From: Cumulibacter sp047975195
GTDB lineage: Bacteria; Actinomycetota; Actinomycetes; Mycobacteriales; Antricoccaceae
NCBI GenBank assembly: GCA_047975195.1
Contig: JBKEDB010000031.1
Coordinates: 25,597 to 89,596, forward strand
Direction: 5' to 3'
DNA: 64,000 nucleotides
The first letter of the stretch is position 1, and each line of letters opens with the position of its first letter. Both the position numbers and the translations under genes were made by a program. The notes under the pieces are model-generated. The model ran no database searches, had not been told where the DNA came from, and was given only the letters and a program-made list of their open reading frames with translations. Below are positions 25,736-34,631 of this stretch, piece by piece.

Positions 25736-27004
25736 TTACTTCTGGTACGGCGTCTTGTACTCCTCAGCCGCAGACGACGCGGTCGGCGCCAGCACTTCGC
25801 TCAGCGACCCCGGGGCGTCTGGATCAACCTGAGCAATCGCCGTCACACGGGTGACCGGGGCGCCAGGATCGGAGAAGTCGAGTTCGCCGGTCAGGCCCTT
25901 GGTGTCGAGCGCGGTGATCTTCTTGCGCGCATCCATCAGACCCTGACGAGTCATATCGCCGTCGTCGCACGCCTGTTCCAGTACGGCGCCCCACGCAACA
26001 CCCGACAGGTAGCCGGTGATGATCGACTGGGACGGCGCGTCCTCGCTACCGCTGGCCTCGTAAGCCTCACGAAGTGGCGCGGCCGCATCGCTGCTCCAGA
26101 CGACATTCGGGGTCTGCAGGTAGAACTCGTCCAGCGCAGGAAGCACGGCGGGATCAGCGATCACACTCGGCTGGAATGCAGAGTTGAACCCGAGCAGAGG
26201 TACGTCCAGACCCTGCGACTGCATCGCGAGGGCCGTAGATGTCAAAGCGGCCGGCGGCACCGCGACGTACACGAGGTCAACGCCCTCGGACTTGAACTTG
26301 GTGACGGTCGTCGTCATGTCGGTGTCGGTAGGCGCGATCGGCGCACCGGACACCTCAATGTCGTGCTGCTCGGCGTACGCCTCAACGCCAGCGAAGGAGT
26401 TCTGCCCAGCCTCGTTGTCGAGGTAGATCGCGCCGACCTTGTCGCCGTCGGCAATCTTGCCTTCGGACTGCATGTATGCCATACCGTTGATGGCCTCGAC
26501 ATCGAACGTGGTGCCCACCGACAGCATGACCTCGCTGTCGAGGTTGACCGAGGCGATCGTCGGTGAGGATCCCATAATCTGGTCGGTGATCATCTTCTGC
26601 TTCAAGGCCGCGAAGACCGCCGAGCCAATGATCTGGATCAGGCCGACGCTCTCTTCCTTGTTCGCGTCGTACATCGAGACCGCGGTGTCGGCCTTGTAGC
26701 CGGTGTCGATCACATTGAGTTCGATCTGCCGACCACAGATGCCGCCGGCCTCGTTTACCTCGTCAACCCAAATCTGGTTGCCGTGCGTGACTAGGACGCC
26801 GCCAACCTTGAAAGGGCCCGAGGAGTCAGTCAGCGCACCGAGCGTGATCGTGTCGTCGGTAACGCCATAGTCGGTCTTCAGACCGTCAGCACCCTCGCCA
26901 CCGCCACTGTCTCCACCCTTGGTCGAGCAGGCGGACAACGCCATCGAAGCAGCCAGGCCGAAGCCCACACCAGCGATGAGTTTCTTATTCATTCTTAGGG
27001 ACAC
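25736..27004 (-). CDS. LivK-type (branched-chain amino acid family) ABC transporter solute-binding lipoprotein
   Basis: 422 aa from GTG 27004 (418 from ATG 26992; either is possible). It has a signal peptide with lipobox LSAC, then a Peripla_BP_6 domain: TDDTITLGALTDSSGPFKVGG, ANQIWVDEVNEAGG-like HGNQIWVDEVNEAGGICG, KFKSEGVDLVYVAVPPAAL, and the C-terminal ARKKITALDTKGLTGELDF. Family members bind amino acids, amides, urea or aromatic acids. No LivHMGF genes are nearby, so it is an orphan binding protein here. A TGACAC-TG-GTGTCA palindrome stands 46 bases upstream of the GTG. Confidence 0.9.
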   Translation of the reverse strand: MSLRMNKKLIAGVGFGLAASMALSACSTKGGDSGGGEGADGLKTDYGVTDDTITLGALTDSSGPFKVGGVLVTHGNQIWVDEVNEAGGICGRQIELNVIDTGYKADTAVSMYDANKEESVGLIQIIGSAVFAALKQKMITDQIMGSSPTIASVNLDSEVMLSVGTTFDVEAINGMAYMQSEGKIADGDKVGAIYLDNEAGQNSFAGVEAYAEQHDIEVSGAPIAPTDTDMTTTVTKFKSEGVDLVYVAVPPAALTSTALAMQSQGLDVPLLGFNSAFQPSVIADPAVLPALDEFYLQTPNVVWSSDAAAPLREAYEASGSEDAPSQSIITGYLSGVAWGAVLEQACDDGDMTRQGLMDARKKITALDTKGLTGELDFSDPGAPVTRVTAIAQVDPDAPGSLSEVLAPTASSAAEEYKTPYQK

Positions 27005-27049
27005 TCACATCTCTCTACTACGGGAACGCACACCGCGAACCCGAATATT

Positions 27050-27063
27050 TGACACTGGTGTCA
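27050..27063. promoter_or_regulatory. 14-base palindromic operator candidate upstream of the LivK-type gene
   Basis: TGACAC-TG-GTGTCA, with perfect 6-base arms. It shares the inner ACTGGT with copies A, C and D of the 17-bp element, but the flanks and the spacing to TTGAC differ. It may be a separate operator or a divergent site of the same regulator. Confidence 0.5.
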
Positions 27064-27123
27064 CCTTAGTTGGATTCCGGGTGAATATTGCAGTCACAAC
27101 GATCAAACGTTAAGTGACAACAC

Positions 27124-27999
27124 TCACGACGAGCCGGTAGCCATCCGGGACGCCACACAGCCGTGATCCTGCAGCCGCGCCACGCCGCCATCGCGGGCCG
27201 TCAAGACCCACGGGCCGGTCTCGGTCACGGCGTAGGTGTGCTCGAAATGCGCCGCGCTGGAATCGTCCACGGCGCGCACAGTCCAACCGTCGGCGAGTTC
27301 CTCAGTAGTTTCGGACCCGTACGTCACCATCGGCTCGATCGCGAATGCCATCCCTGGTCCGAGCCGGGGGCCAGAACCGGGCTTGCCGTAATTCAGGATG
27401 TGCGGGTCCTGGTGCATTTCGGAGCCGATGCCGTGGCCGCCGTACTGCTCGACGATTCCGTACTCGTGCCCGTGCCGCGCACCCCAACGCTCGATACAGG
27501 CTTCGATCGCGTGCGAGATGTCCGACAGCCGAGCACCGGCCGTACCCGCGGCGATACCCGCCCACATCGAATCCTCGGTTACTTCCAGCAACCGCTGCTG
27601 CTCGTCGGTGATCGGCCCGATACCGAACGTGATGGCACTATCGCCGTGCCATCCATCCACGATCGCGCCGCAGTCGATCGATACCACGTCACCGACGGCA
27701 AGCTTCTTATCCGGTCGCGGAATCCCGTGCACCACTTCGTCAGTCACCGACGCGCAGATAGACCCGGTGAAGCCGTGGTACCCCAAGAAGGACGGCGTAC
27801 CACCGCTGTCACGAATGACTGTCTCCGCGATCCGATCCAAATCAAAGGTACTCATGCCCGGGTGGGCCGCCGAGCGGACGGCATCGAGCGCATCAGCGAC
27901 GAGCAAACCCGCTATCCGCATCGCCCGTAATTCGTCGGGGGTCTTCACCTGAATCGATCGGCCTCGCGCGCGAGAGATGAACTCGCGCAGGCCGTGCAC
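27124..27999 (-). CDS. map: Methionine aminopeptidase, type I
   Basis: 291 aa. Metal-binding and catalytic signatures are visible: CASVTDEVVHGIP, VGDVVSIDCGAIVDGWHGD (two Asp ligands), YGGHGIGSEMHQDP (His), and FAIEPMV (Glu). It removes initiator methionine from nascent proteins. The GTG at 27999 begins three bases after the adk stop with CGGAG upstream; the conserved part begins at IQVKTPDELRAM, so a slightly later start is possible. It ends the secY-adk-map unit; infA and rpmJ, common next neighbours, are absent here. Confidence 0.95.
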   Translation of the reverse strand: MHGLREFISRARGRSIQVKTPDELRAMRIAGLLVADALDAVRSAAHPGMSTFDLDRIAETVIRDSGGTPSFLGYHGFTGSICASVTDEVVHGIPRPDKKLAVGDVVSIDCGAIVDGWHGDSAITFGIGPITDEQQRLLEVTEDSMWAGIAAGTAGARLSDISHAIEACIERWGARHGHEYGIVEQYGGHGIGSEMHQDPHILNYGKPGSGPRLGPGMAFAIEPMVTYGSETTEELADGWTVRAVDDSSAAHFEHTYAVTETGPWVLTARDGGVARLQDHGCVASRMATGSS

Positions 28000-28002
28000 G
28001 GC

Positions 28003-28584
28003 TTACTCCGAGCGCAGTGCAGTGAGCGCGCGTTCGGTCACCTCGGAGACCTCGCCAACGCCGTCGATGCTGCGCAGTAGTCCTGCCCTGGAGTAGAAAT
28101 CGACCAGCGGCGCGGTCTGCTCCGCGTACACCTGCAGGCGCCGACGCACCGTTTCCGGCTTGTCATCATCGCGCTGGGTCTCCACGCCGTCGACGATCGT
28201 GACACGCGCCGCCAAACGCTCGACGATGTGCTCATCGGGGACGCGAATCTCCAGGACGCGATTAAGCGGTTGCCCTGCCTTGTCCAACAGCGTGGCCAAC
28301 GCTTCAGCCTGAGCCACCGTGCGGGGGAAGCCATCGAGCAGGTAGCCGTTCGCGGAGTCGGCCTGCGCGAGCCGGTCCTCAACCATCGCGACCGTGACCT
28401 CGTCAGGAACGAGGTCTCCGGCGTCCATGTACTTCTTGGCCAACACGCCCAACTCGGTGCCCGCACCTACGTTGGCACGGAAGATGTCCCCCGTTGATAT
28501 CTGCGGCACGCCGAGTTCGTCGGCGAGAATCGTGGCCTGAGTGCCCTTGCCGGCACCGGGCGGGCCGAGGAGAACGATACGCAT
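28003..28584 (-). CDS. adk: Adenylate kinase
   Basis: 193 aa. P-loop GPPGAGKGTQA at residues 7-17, the NMP site STGDIFR, DGFPRTVAQAEAL, and a short LID without zinc cysteines, as usual in mycobacteria and relatives. It interconverts AMP, ADP and ATP. The ATG overlaps the secY stop (ATGA). Confidence 0.97.
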   Translation of the reverse strand: MRIVLLGPPGAGKGTQATILADELGVPQISTGDIFRANVGAGTELGVLAKKYMDAGDLVPDEVTVAMVEDRLAQADSANGYLLDGFPRTVAQAEALATLLDKAGQPLNRVLEIRVPDEHIVERLAARVTIVDGVETQRDDDKPETVRRRLQVYAEQTAPLVDFYSRAGLLRSIDGVGEVSEVTERALTALRSE

Positions 28585-29897
28585 CAGCGGAGGAACCCTT
28601 CATAATTACGTTGCTGCAATTGGCTCTCGATCTGCTTGACCGTCTCCAATGCCACACCCACGAGGATGAGCACGGCCACGCCGCCGACCGGGAAGTTTTG
28701 CGCAGATCCCGACGGACCCGCGAGTGAAGTCAACATATTGGGCAAGATCGCCACCACGCCCAGATACAGCGCGCCAGGCAGCGTGATCCGCGACAGCACG
28801 TACTGCAGGTACTCCGCCGTTGGGCGTCCCGGGCGGATGCCTGGGATGAAGCCGCCGTAACGCTTCATTTCGTCGGCGCGCTCCTCCGGGTTGAACGTGA
28901 TCGCGACATAGAAGTACGCGAAGAACACGATCAGCGCCAGGTACAGCACGATATGCACCCAGCTGGTCATATTGATGATGTAGTTCTCGAAGAACCGCCG
29001 GACCGGTCCGGCCTCCTCCGCGCCCATCAACTGAGTAATCAACTGCGGGATGTACAACAGCGACGACGCGAAAATGACCGGAATAACACCGGCCTGGTTG
29101 ACCTTCAGCGGCAAGTAGGTTGACGTACCGCCGTACATCTTGCGACCGATCATCTTCTTCGCGTACTGCACTGGGATACGCCGCTGCGCCTGCTCGACGA
29201 ATACGACCGTGACGATCACGATCAGCGCGAGGGCAATCATCGACCACAGCAGCACCTGGCCCTGGCTGGCGATCGAGGCGCCCTCCGCAGGGATACGCGC
29301 AGCGATCGAGGTCGCCATCAGCAAGGACATTCCGTTGCCAATGCCCTTTTCGGTGATCAGTTCGCCGAACCACATGATCAGCGTTGCCCCGGCGGTCATC
29401 GCAATCACCAGGATCGCGTACTGGAAAAGCGAGTCCGGGTTCGCCAGGATCGGGTCCACGCACTGCAGCAGTTGGCCCGACCGCGCCAGCGCCACAATGC
29501 CGGTCGCCTGCAACACAGCAAGGGCGATAGTCAGGTAGCGCGTGTACTGCGTGAGCTTGGCCTGACCACTCTGCCCTTCCTTCTTCAACAGCGCGAATCG
29601 CGGAATGACAACACCGAGCAGCTGCACGATAATGCTCGCGGTGATGTACGGCATGATGCCGAGCGCGAAGACCGACAGTTGCAGCAAGGCACCACCGGAG
29701 AACAGGTTCACCAGCGAGTAGATATCGCCCGAACCGCTCCCAGTCGCATCGTCAACGCACTGCTTGATGTTCCCCAGCAGTACACCGGGCGCCGGCATCT
29801 GGGCACCGATGCGGTAGAGCGCAACGATCGCTAGCGTGAACAGGATCTTGTTGCGGAGATCGGGCGTCCTGAACGCCGACCCGAACGCTTTGAGCAC
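28584..29897 (-). CDS. secY: Preprotein translocase subunit SecY
   Basis: 437 aa from GTG 29897, five bases after AGGAGG. Ten-helix SecY channel: TPDLRNKILFTLAIVALYRIGAQMPAPGV at the N-terminus, a periplasmic plug region, ITEKGIGNGMSLLM, and C-terminal GTALL-equivalent helices ending in an ESQLQQRNYEGFLR tail. It forms the Sec protein-conducting channel. It begins its own transcription unit, cut off from rplO by a strong hairpin. Confidence 0.97.
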   Translation of the reverse strand: MLKAFGSAFRTPDLRNKILFTLAIVALYRIGAQMPAPGVLLGNIKQCVDDATGSGSGDIYSLVNLFSGGALLQLSVFALGIMPYITASIIVQLLGVVIPRFALLKKEGQSGQAKLTQYTRYLTIALAVLQATGIVALARSGQLLQCVDPILANPDSLFQYAILVIAMTAGATLIMWFGELITEKGIGNGMSLLMATSIAARIPAEGASIASQGQVLLWSMIALALIVIVTVVFVEQAQRRIPVQYAKKMIGRKMYGGTSTYLPLKVNQAGVIPVIFASSLLYIPQLITQLMGAEEAGPVRRFFENYIINMTSWVHIVLYLALIVFFAYFYVAITFNPEERADEMKRYGGFIPGIRPGRPTAEYLQYVLSRITLPGALYLGVVAILPNMLTSLAGPSGSAQNFPVGGVAVLILVGVALETVKQIESQLQQRNYEGFLR

Positions 29898-30275
29898 GCA
29901 TCCTCCTGCGCTGCGCATCGTTCCCTCTTGCAGAGCGATGCTTGGAAAACTGCACGGTCAGTCTGTGTGGCGCGGTACACGCCGTAAACGCCGATGCGAA
30001 AATGTACACGACGCCAGCAACCGACCTTATCTCACCCGTGAGCCGCGGCGTACGGCGACACCTCTAGATCACAGCTTCGTGCCCTCGTACCCCGAGAAAC
30101 CTGTGGACGCCGGATCTGAGCGCGCGAGGTTACCGCGCGCTATGCGGCGCTACACGCGCACCGATCGCACACCGGGCGGCGTACTCGTGCCGGCTACCTC
30201 GCCCCTCCATGCCAGCCCACGCACCTGCGCCGATATGCCGCCGTCGTGCGGCATCGACGGTCGCGTACGAAACGT
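29898..30275 (-). other. secY upstream region, no gene seen
   Basis: About 380 bases between the rplO terminator and secY should contain the secY-adk-map promoter. I could not pick a convincing -35/-10 pair, and no reading frame there looks like a protein. Confidence 0.5.
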
Positions 30276-30317
30276 CGAGGGCCCGTTCGCATCCTGACGA
30301 ATGCGAACGGGCCCTCG
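30276..30317 (-). terminator. Terminator of the S10/spc ribosomal block
   Basis: The 17-base arms 30276-30292 and 30301-30317 (CGAGGGCCCGTTCGCAT and its complement) are perfect, with an 8-base loop. It starts 12 bases after the rplO stop. Confidence 0.85.
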
Positions 30318-30329
30318 GCCGGGTATGTG

Positions 30330-30803
30330 CTACAGCTCGGTGAAGCTGCCGCCTGCGGCAGCGATCTTCTCCTTCGCGGAGCCCGAGAAGGCGTCCGCGG
30401 TGATGTCGAGCTTGACGCCGCCGAGTTCCCCGGTACCGAGGACCTTGACGAGCTGGTTCTTGCGTACGCCGCCACGTGCGACCATATCGGCGACCGTGAC
30501 CGTTCCACCCTCCGGGAACAACTCGGCGAGACGATCCAGGTTAATTACCTGGTACGACGTCGCGAAGCGGTTCTTGAAGCCCTTGAGCTTCGGCAGACGC
30601 ATCTGCAGCGGGGTCTGACCGCCCTCGAAGCCCAGACGCACGGTGTTGCGCGCGTGCTGGCCCTTCGTGCCGCGACCCGCGGTCTTGCCCTTGGAGCCCT
30701 CACCACGACCGACGCGGGTCTTGCTCTTGTGGGCGCCGGGAGCCGGACGGAGGTGGTGCACCTTGATGGGCGCCCCGGCCTGGGTCTCGTTCTCTTCAGC
30801 CAT
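30330..30803 (-). CDS. rplO: 50S ribosomal protein L15
   Basis: 157 aa. Basic glycine-rich N-terminus (RVGRGEGSKGKTAGRGTKGQHAR) followed by LRLPKLKGFKNRF, the L15 hallmark. It has a short acidic leader, MAEENETQAGAPIKVHHLRPAPG. Last gene of the ribosomal block, just before the strong hairpin. Confidence 0.97.
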   Translation of the reverse strand: MAEENETQAGAPIKVHHLRPAPGAHKSKTRVGRGEGSKGKTAGRGTKGQHARNTVRLGFEGGQTPLQMRLPKLKGFKNRFATSYQVINLDRLAELFPEGGTVTVADMVARGGVRKNQLVKVLGTGELGGVKLDITADAFSGSAKEKIAAAGGSFTEL

Positions 30804-30805
30804 GT

Positions 30806-30988
30806 CTACTTCACTTCCTCGACGGACACGAGGTGCGTGACCGTGTGGACCATACCGCGGATCTCCGGGCGGTCCTCCTGGACGACGGAATCGTTGATCC
30901 GCTTCAGGCCCAGGGCGCGCAGCGTGGCGCGCTGGTTGGGCTTGACTCCGATCTTCGACCGAACCTGAGTGACCTTGATCTGTGCCAT
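30806..30988 (-). CDS. rpmD: 50S ribosomal protein L30
   Basis: 60 aa from ATG 30988 (MAQIKVTQVRSKIG). Compact L30 with LRALGLKRINDSVVQ. The reading frame continues upstream into rpsE, but the family start is clear. Confidence 0.96.
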   Translation of the reverse strand: MAQIKVTQVRSKIGVKPNQRATLRALGLKRINDSVVQEDRPEIRGMVHTVTHLVSVEEVK

Positions 30989-30992
30989 TGCC

Positions 30993-31598
30993 TTACGCTC
31001 CCTGGCCGGCGCGCGCCCGCAGCATGCCCGCAGGCGCGACGTCCTCGAGCGGCAAGCCACGGCGTGCGGCTACCTCTTCGGGACGCACGAGGCCCTTGAG
31101 CGCGGCGACGGTCGCGTGCACGATGTTGATCGGGTTGTCCGAGCCCAGGCTCTTGCTCAGAATGTCGCCGATCCCGGCGCACTCCAGAACGGCACGCACC
31201 GGGCCACCGGCGATAACACCGGTACCGGGGCTCGCCGGCTTCAGCATGACGACGCCGGCAGCAGCCTCGCCCTGGATCTGATGCGGAATCGTCGAGGCGA
31301 TGCGCGGAACCTTGAAGAAGTTCTTCTTGGCTTCCTCAACACCCTTGGCGATAGCGGCCGGAACTTCCTTCGCCTTGCCGTATCCGACGCCGACGGTCCC
31401 GTCACCGTCACCGACGACGACCAGCGCGGTGAAGCTGAACCGGCGTCCGCCCTTAACTACCTTGGCGACTCGGTTGACCTTGATGACTCGCTCGAGGTGG
31501 TTCGACTTCTCCGCCTGAGCCTGGTTATTGCGGCCGCCTTCGCGACGGTCCCGGCGCTCGCCGCCGGTGCCGCCGCCGCGACGCTGCTGTCCTGGCAT
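30993..31598 (-). CDS. rpsE: 30S ribosomal protein S5
   Basis: 201 aa from ATG 31598. A low-complexity Gly/Arg-rich start (MPGQQRRGGGTGGERRDRR) precedes the conserved S5 domain: RVAKVVKGGRRFSFTALVVVGD, GYGKAKEVPAAI, PASPGTGVIAGG, and VLECAGIGDILSKSLGS. Confidence 0.97.
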   Translation of the reverse strand: MPGQQRRGGGTGGERRDRREGGRNNQAQAEKSNHLERVIKVNRVAKVVKGGRRFSFTALVVVGDGDGTVGVGYGKAKEVPAAIAKGVEEAKKNFFKVPRIASTIPHQIQGEAAAGVVMLKPASPGTGVIAGGPVRAVLECAGIGDILSKSLGSDNPINIVHATVAALKGLVRPEEVAARRGLPLEDVAPAGMLRARAGQGA

Positions 31599-31635
31599 TA
31601 GATGCTCTCCTTGACCGAAAGTGTGAAGGTCTGCA

Positions 31636-32031
31636 TTAGAAGTCGAGCCCCCCGGAACGCGCAGCGTCAGCCAGCGCGGCAATACGGCCGTGGTACTGGT
31701 TACCGGCGCGGTCGAACACAACCGCGCTGATACCGGCATCCTTGGCGCGGGCTGCTACGAGCTCGCCGACCTTCTTCGAGACGGCGGTCTTGTCGCCACC
31801 AGCTGCGCGGACATCGGCCTCCATCGAAGTGGCCGAGACCAGGGTGCGACCGACCGAGTCGTCGACGATCTGCGCGACGACGTGGCGTGCGGACCGGGTG
31901 ACAACCAGGCGCGGACGAGCCGCGGTGCCGGCGATCTTCTTGCGCAGACGGAAGTGGCGACGTGCCTTCGAGTTGCGACGCTGCTGCGCCACACCGTGGC
32001 CACCGGTACGTGCGATAGCGGACGATGCCAT
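31636..32031 (-). CDS. rplR: 50S ribosomal protein L18
   Basis: 131 aa. RRHFRLRKKIAGTAARPRLVVTRSARH, HVVAQIVDD, and a C-terminal AVVFDRAGNQYHGRIAALADAAR, typical of L18, the 5S rRNA binder. Its start overlaps the rplF stop by one base. Confidence 0.97.
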   Translation of the reverse strand: MASSAIARTGGHGVAQQRRNSKARRHFRLRKKIAGTAARPRLVVTRSARHVVAQIVDDSVGRTLVSATSMEADVRAAGGDKTAVSKKVGELVAARAKDAGISAVVFDRAGNQYHGRIAALADAARSGGLDF

Positions 32032-32570
32032 TACTTACCCTGCTTTCCGACCTTGCGACGAACCTGCTCGCCCGCGTACCGAATACCCTTGCCCTTATAC
32101 GGCTCAGGCTTCCGCAGCTTGCGAATGTTCGCGGCGACCTCGCCGACCTTCTGCTTGTCGATGCCGATCACCGAGAACTTCGTCGGCGACTCGACCTTGA
32201 ACGTGATGCCCTCCGGCGGCTCAATGACGACCGGGTGCGAGAGACCGAGCGAGAAGTCAAGGGCGCTGCCCTTGGCAACCACGCGATAACCGACGCCGAC
32301 GATCTCGAGTTGCTTCTCATAGCCCTCGCTGACGCCAACGACCATGTTGCGGATCAGGGTGCGCGACAGCCCGTGACGCGAGCGCGAATCGCGCTCGTCG
32401 TTCGGCCGGTTCACCACAACCCGGCCCTCATCGTCGCGAGAGATCGTGATCGGCGAAACAACCGAGTGCTTCAATTCGCCCTTAGGACCCTTGACGGTGA
32501 TGTTCTGTCCCTCGATCGTGACGTCGACGCCACTGGGGACCGGAACGGGGAGACGACCAATTCGTGACAT
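32031..32570 (-). CDS. rplF: 50S ribosomal protein L6
   Basis: 179 aa. MSRIGRLPVPVPSGVDVTI start and C-terminal PEPYKGKGIRYAGEQVRRK, the L6 signature. Confidence 0.97.
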   Translation of the reverse strand: MSRIGRLPVPVPSGVDVTIEGQNITVKGPKGELKHSVVSPITISRDDEGRVVVNRPNDERDSRSRHGLSRTLIRNMVVGVSEGYEKQLEIVGVGYRVVAKGSALDFSLGLSHPVVIEPPEGITFKVESPTKFSVIGIDKQKVGEVAANIRKLRKPEPYKGKGIRYAGEQVRRKVGKQGK

Positions 32571-32582
32571 GGTTACCCTCCC

Positions 32583-32981
32583 TTACCAGACGTAGGCGAG
32601 GACTTCGCCGCCCACGCGCTGACGAGTTGCCTGACGGTCGGTCAGCAGACCGGACGACGTCGAGATGATTGCGATACCCAGGCCACCGAGGACCCGCGGC
32701 AGTTCGGTCGAGCGTGCGTATACGCGCAGACCCGGCTTCGAGATGCGGCGTACGCCGGCAATGGAGCGCTCGCGGTTCGGGCCGTACTTCAGCTCGATCT
32801 GCAGCACCTTGCCCTTATCGCCATCGACGACCTCGTAGGAGGCGATATAGCCCTCCTGCTTGAGGATTTCGGCGATGTGCGTCTTCAGCTTGCTGTGCGG
32901 CATTGTCACCTCATCGTGGAACGCCGAGTTGGCGTTGCGCACGCGGGTGAGCATATCGGCGATCGGATCAGTCATCGTCAT
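32583..32981 (-). CDS. rpsH: 30S ribosomal protein S8
   Basis: 132 aa. MTDPIADMLTRVRNAN and C-terminal GLGIAIISTSSGLLTDRQA. The second Met (MTDPI) could be the true start; the difference is two residues. Confidence 0.97.
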   Translation of the reverse strand: MTMTDPIADMLTRVRNANSAFHDEVTMPHSKLKTHIAEILKQEGYIASYEVVDGDKGKVLQIELKYGPNRERSIAGVRRISKPGLRVYARSTELPRVLGGLGIAIISTSSGLLTDRQATRQRVGGEVLAYVW

Positions 32982-33075
32982 TACAGATCGCCGCCCTTCG
33001 TGTTCATCATGAGTGTGTATTTACCCTTCTCGCCGCGGTTCCGCAGAACCGGCCTGCGGCGAAGATATTGGTGAG

Positions 33076-33261
33076 TTACCAGCTGGACTTCGTGACACCG
33101 GGAAGCTCGCCCGCGTGCGCCATCTCCCGAAGGCAGATGCGGCACAGGCCGAACTTGCGGTACACCGAATGCGGACGACCGCACTTGTTGCACCGGGTGT
33201 AGGCGCGCACAGCAAACTTCGGCTTGCGGTTCGCCTTGTTGATCAGGGCCTTCTTAGCCAT
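33076..33261 (-). CDS. rpsN: 30S ribosomal protein S14, zinc (type Z) form
   Basis: 61 aa. Two CxxC pairs (RCNKCGRPHSVYRKFGLCRIC) bind zinc, marking the Zn-dependent form. Many actinobacteria also hold a Cys-free S14 elsewhere, expressed under zinc shortage; none is in this window. Lies between rplE and rpsH as expected. Confidence 0.97.
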   Translation of the reverse strand: MAKKALINKANRKPKFAVRAYTRCNKCGRPHSVYRKFGLCRICLREMAHAGELPGVTKSSW

Positions 33262-33264
33262 GGC

Positions 33265-33834
33265 TTAGTCCTCCTTGAACGGGAAGCCGAGTGCCTTGAG
33301 CAAAGCCCGTCCCTCATCGTCGGTCTTGGCGGTAGTCACGACCGTGATGTCCATACCGCGGACGCGGTCGATCTTGTCGATATCGATCTCGTGGAACATC
33401 GACTGCTCGTTGAGGCCGAAGGTGTAGTTGCCACTGCCGTCGAACTGCTTACCCGACAGGCCACGGAAGTCACGGATACGCGGCAGCGCGAGGCTCAGCG
33501 TGCGGTCCAGGAACTCCCACATGCGGGTGCCGCGCAGGGTCACCTTCGCACCGATGGGCTGGCCCTCACGCAGTTTGAACTGCGCGATCGACTTGGTGGC
33601 GCGACGCAACTGCGGCTTCTGCCCGGTGATCGCGGTCAGGTCCCGGAGGGCCCCGTCGATCAACTTGGCATCCTTCGCGGCGTCACCGACACCCATGTTG
33701 ACGACGACCTTCACCACGCGCGGGATCTGCATGGGGTTGCCGTACTTGAACTGTTCGTTCAGCGCAGGCGCGATCTCGTCCTGGTAACGAGTCTTCAGCC
33801 GAGCGACGATGCGCTCGCCAGTCTCAGTAGTCAT
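33265..33834 (-). CDS. rplE: 50S ribosomal protein L5
   Basis: 189 aa. YGNPMQIPRVVKVVVNMGVG, TGQKPQLRRATKSIA, and GMDITVVTTAKTDDEGRALL, standard for L5. Confidence 0.97.
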   Translation of the reverse strand: MTTETGERIVARLKTRYQDEIAPALNEQFKYGNPMQIPRVVKVVVNMGVGDAAKDAKLIDGALRDLTAITGQKPQLRRATKSIAQFKLREGQPIGAKVTLRGTRMWEFLDRTLSLALPRIRDFRGLSGKQFDGSGNYTFGLNEQSMFHEIDIDKIDRVRGMDITVVTTAKTDDEGRALLKALGFPFKED

Positions 33835-33837
33835 CTC

Positions 33838-34161
33838 TTACAGGTCCTTGTCCTTGCCGGTGGCGCGCTTGGAGATGCGCACGTTGCGGCCGTCCTCGTC
33901 CTTGCGGTAACCGACGCGGGTGGCCTTGCCTTCCTTGTCGATGACCATGACGTTGCTGACGTGGATCGCAGCCTCCTGGGTGACGATGCCACCCTCCTGC
34001 GAGCCGCGCTGGCTGGCCTGCATCTTGGTGTGACGCTTGACCCGGCCAATGCCTTCGACGATCACGCGCTCACGCTCGGGGAACGCAGCGATGACCTTGC
34101 CCTTAGCACCCTTGTCCTTGCCCGAGATGACAAGAACGGTGTCGCCCTTCTTGACCTTCAC
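33838..34161 (-). CDS. rplX: 50S ribosomal protein L24
   Basis: 107 aa from GTG 34161, eight bases after GGAGGTG and two bases after the rplN stop. KOW domain: KVKKGDTVLVISGKDKGAKG followed by GIGRVKRHTK. Confidence 0.96.
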   Translation of the reverse strand: MKVKKGDTVLVISGKDKGAKGKVIAAFPERERVIVEGIGRVKRHTKMQASQRGSQEGGIVTQEAAIHVSNVMVIDKEGKATRVGYRKDEDGRNVRISKRATGKDKDL

Positions 34162-34163
34162 GG

Positions 34164-34532
34164 TTACAGCACCTCCGGCGCGAGCGAGATGATCTTCATG
34201 TACTTCTTGTCGCGCAGTTCGCGGCCCACGGGGCCAAAGATGCGCGTTCCGCGAGGCTCGCCGTCCTGCTTGATCAGCACAGCGGCGTTCTCGTCGAACT
34301 TGATGTACGAGCCGTCCGGACGACGCTTCTCCTTGACGGTGCGCACGATGACGCACTTGACGACGTCACCCTTCTTCACACCGGCTCCGGGGATGGCCTC
34401 CTTGACGGTGGCGACGATGACGTCACCGATGCCGGCATAGCGACGGCCCGAGCCACCGAGGACCCTGATGCACAGGACCTCTCGGGCTCCGGTGTTGTCG
34501 GCGACACGAAGTCGCGACTCCTGCTGAATCAC
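34164..34532 (-). CDS. rplN: 50S ribosomal protein L14
   Basis: 122 aa. MIQQESRLRVADNTGAREVLCIRVLGGS, GVKKGDVVKCVIVRT, and C-terminal REL-RDKKYMKIISLAPEVL, invariant in L14. A 99-base gap separates it from rpsQ upstream. Confidence 0.97.
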   Translation of the reverse strand: MIQQESRLRVADNTGAREVLCIRVLGGSGRRYAGIGDVIVATVKEAIPGAGVKKGDVVKCVIVRTVKEKRRPDGSYIKFDENAAVLIKQDGEPRGTRIFGPVGRELRDKKYMKIISLAPEVL

Positions 34533-34631
34533 TTCTACTCCCAGTTGTCTGCTGGTTCTCGTCTAGGACGAGCCTGGCCGAACGGATTGGATGGATGGCC
34601 ACCGCGGACGGCGACCGGGGCGCACCAGGTA

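Noticed and set aside
33013..34440. Long plus-strand open frame across the rpsN-rplE-rplX-rplN genes
   Set aside because: It runs antisense to well-identified ribosomal genes and its product is Arg/His/Leu-rich with no family features; high GC codon bias opens such frames.
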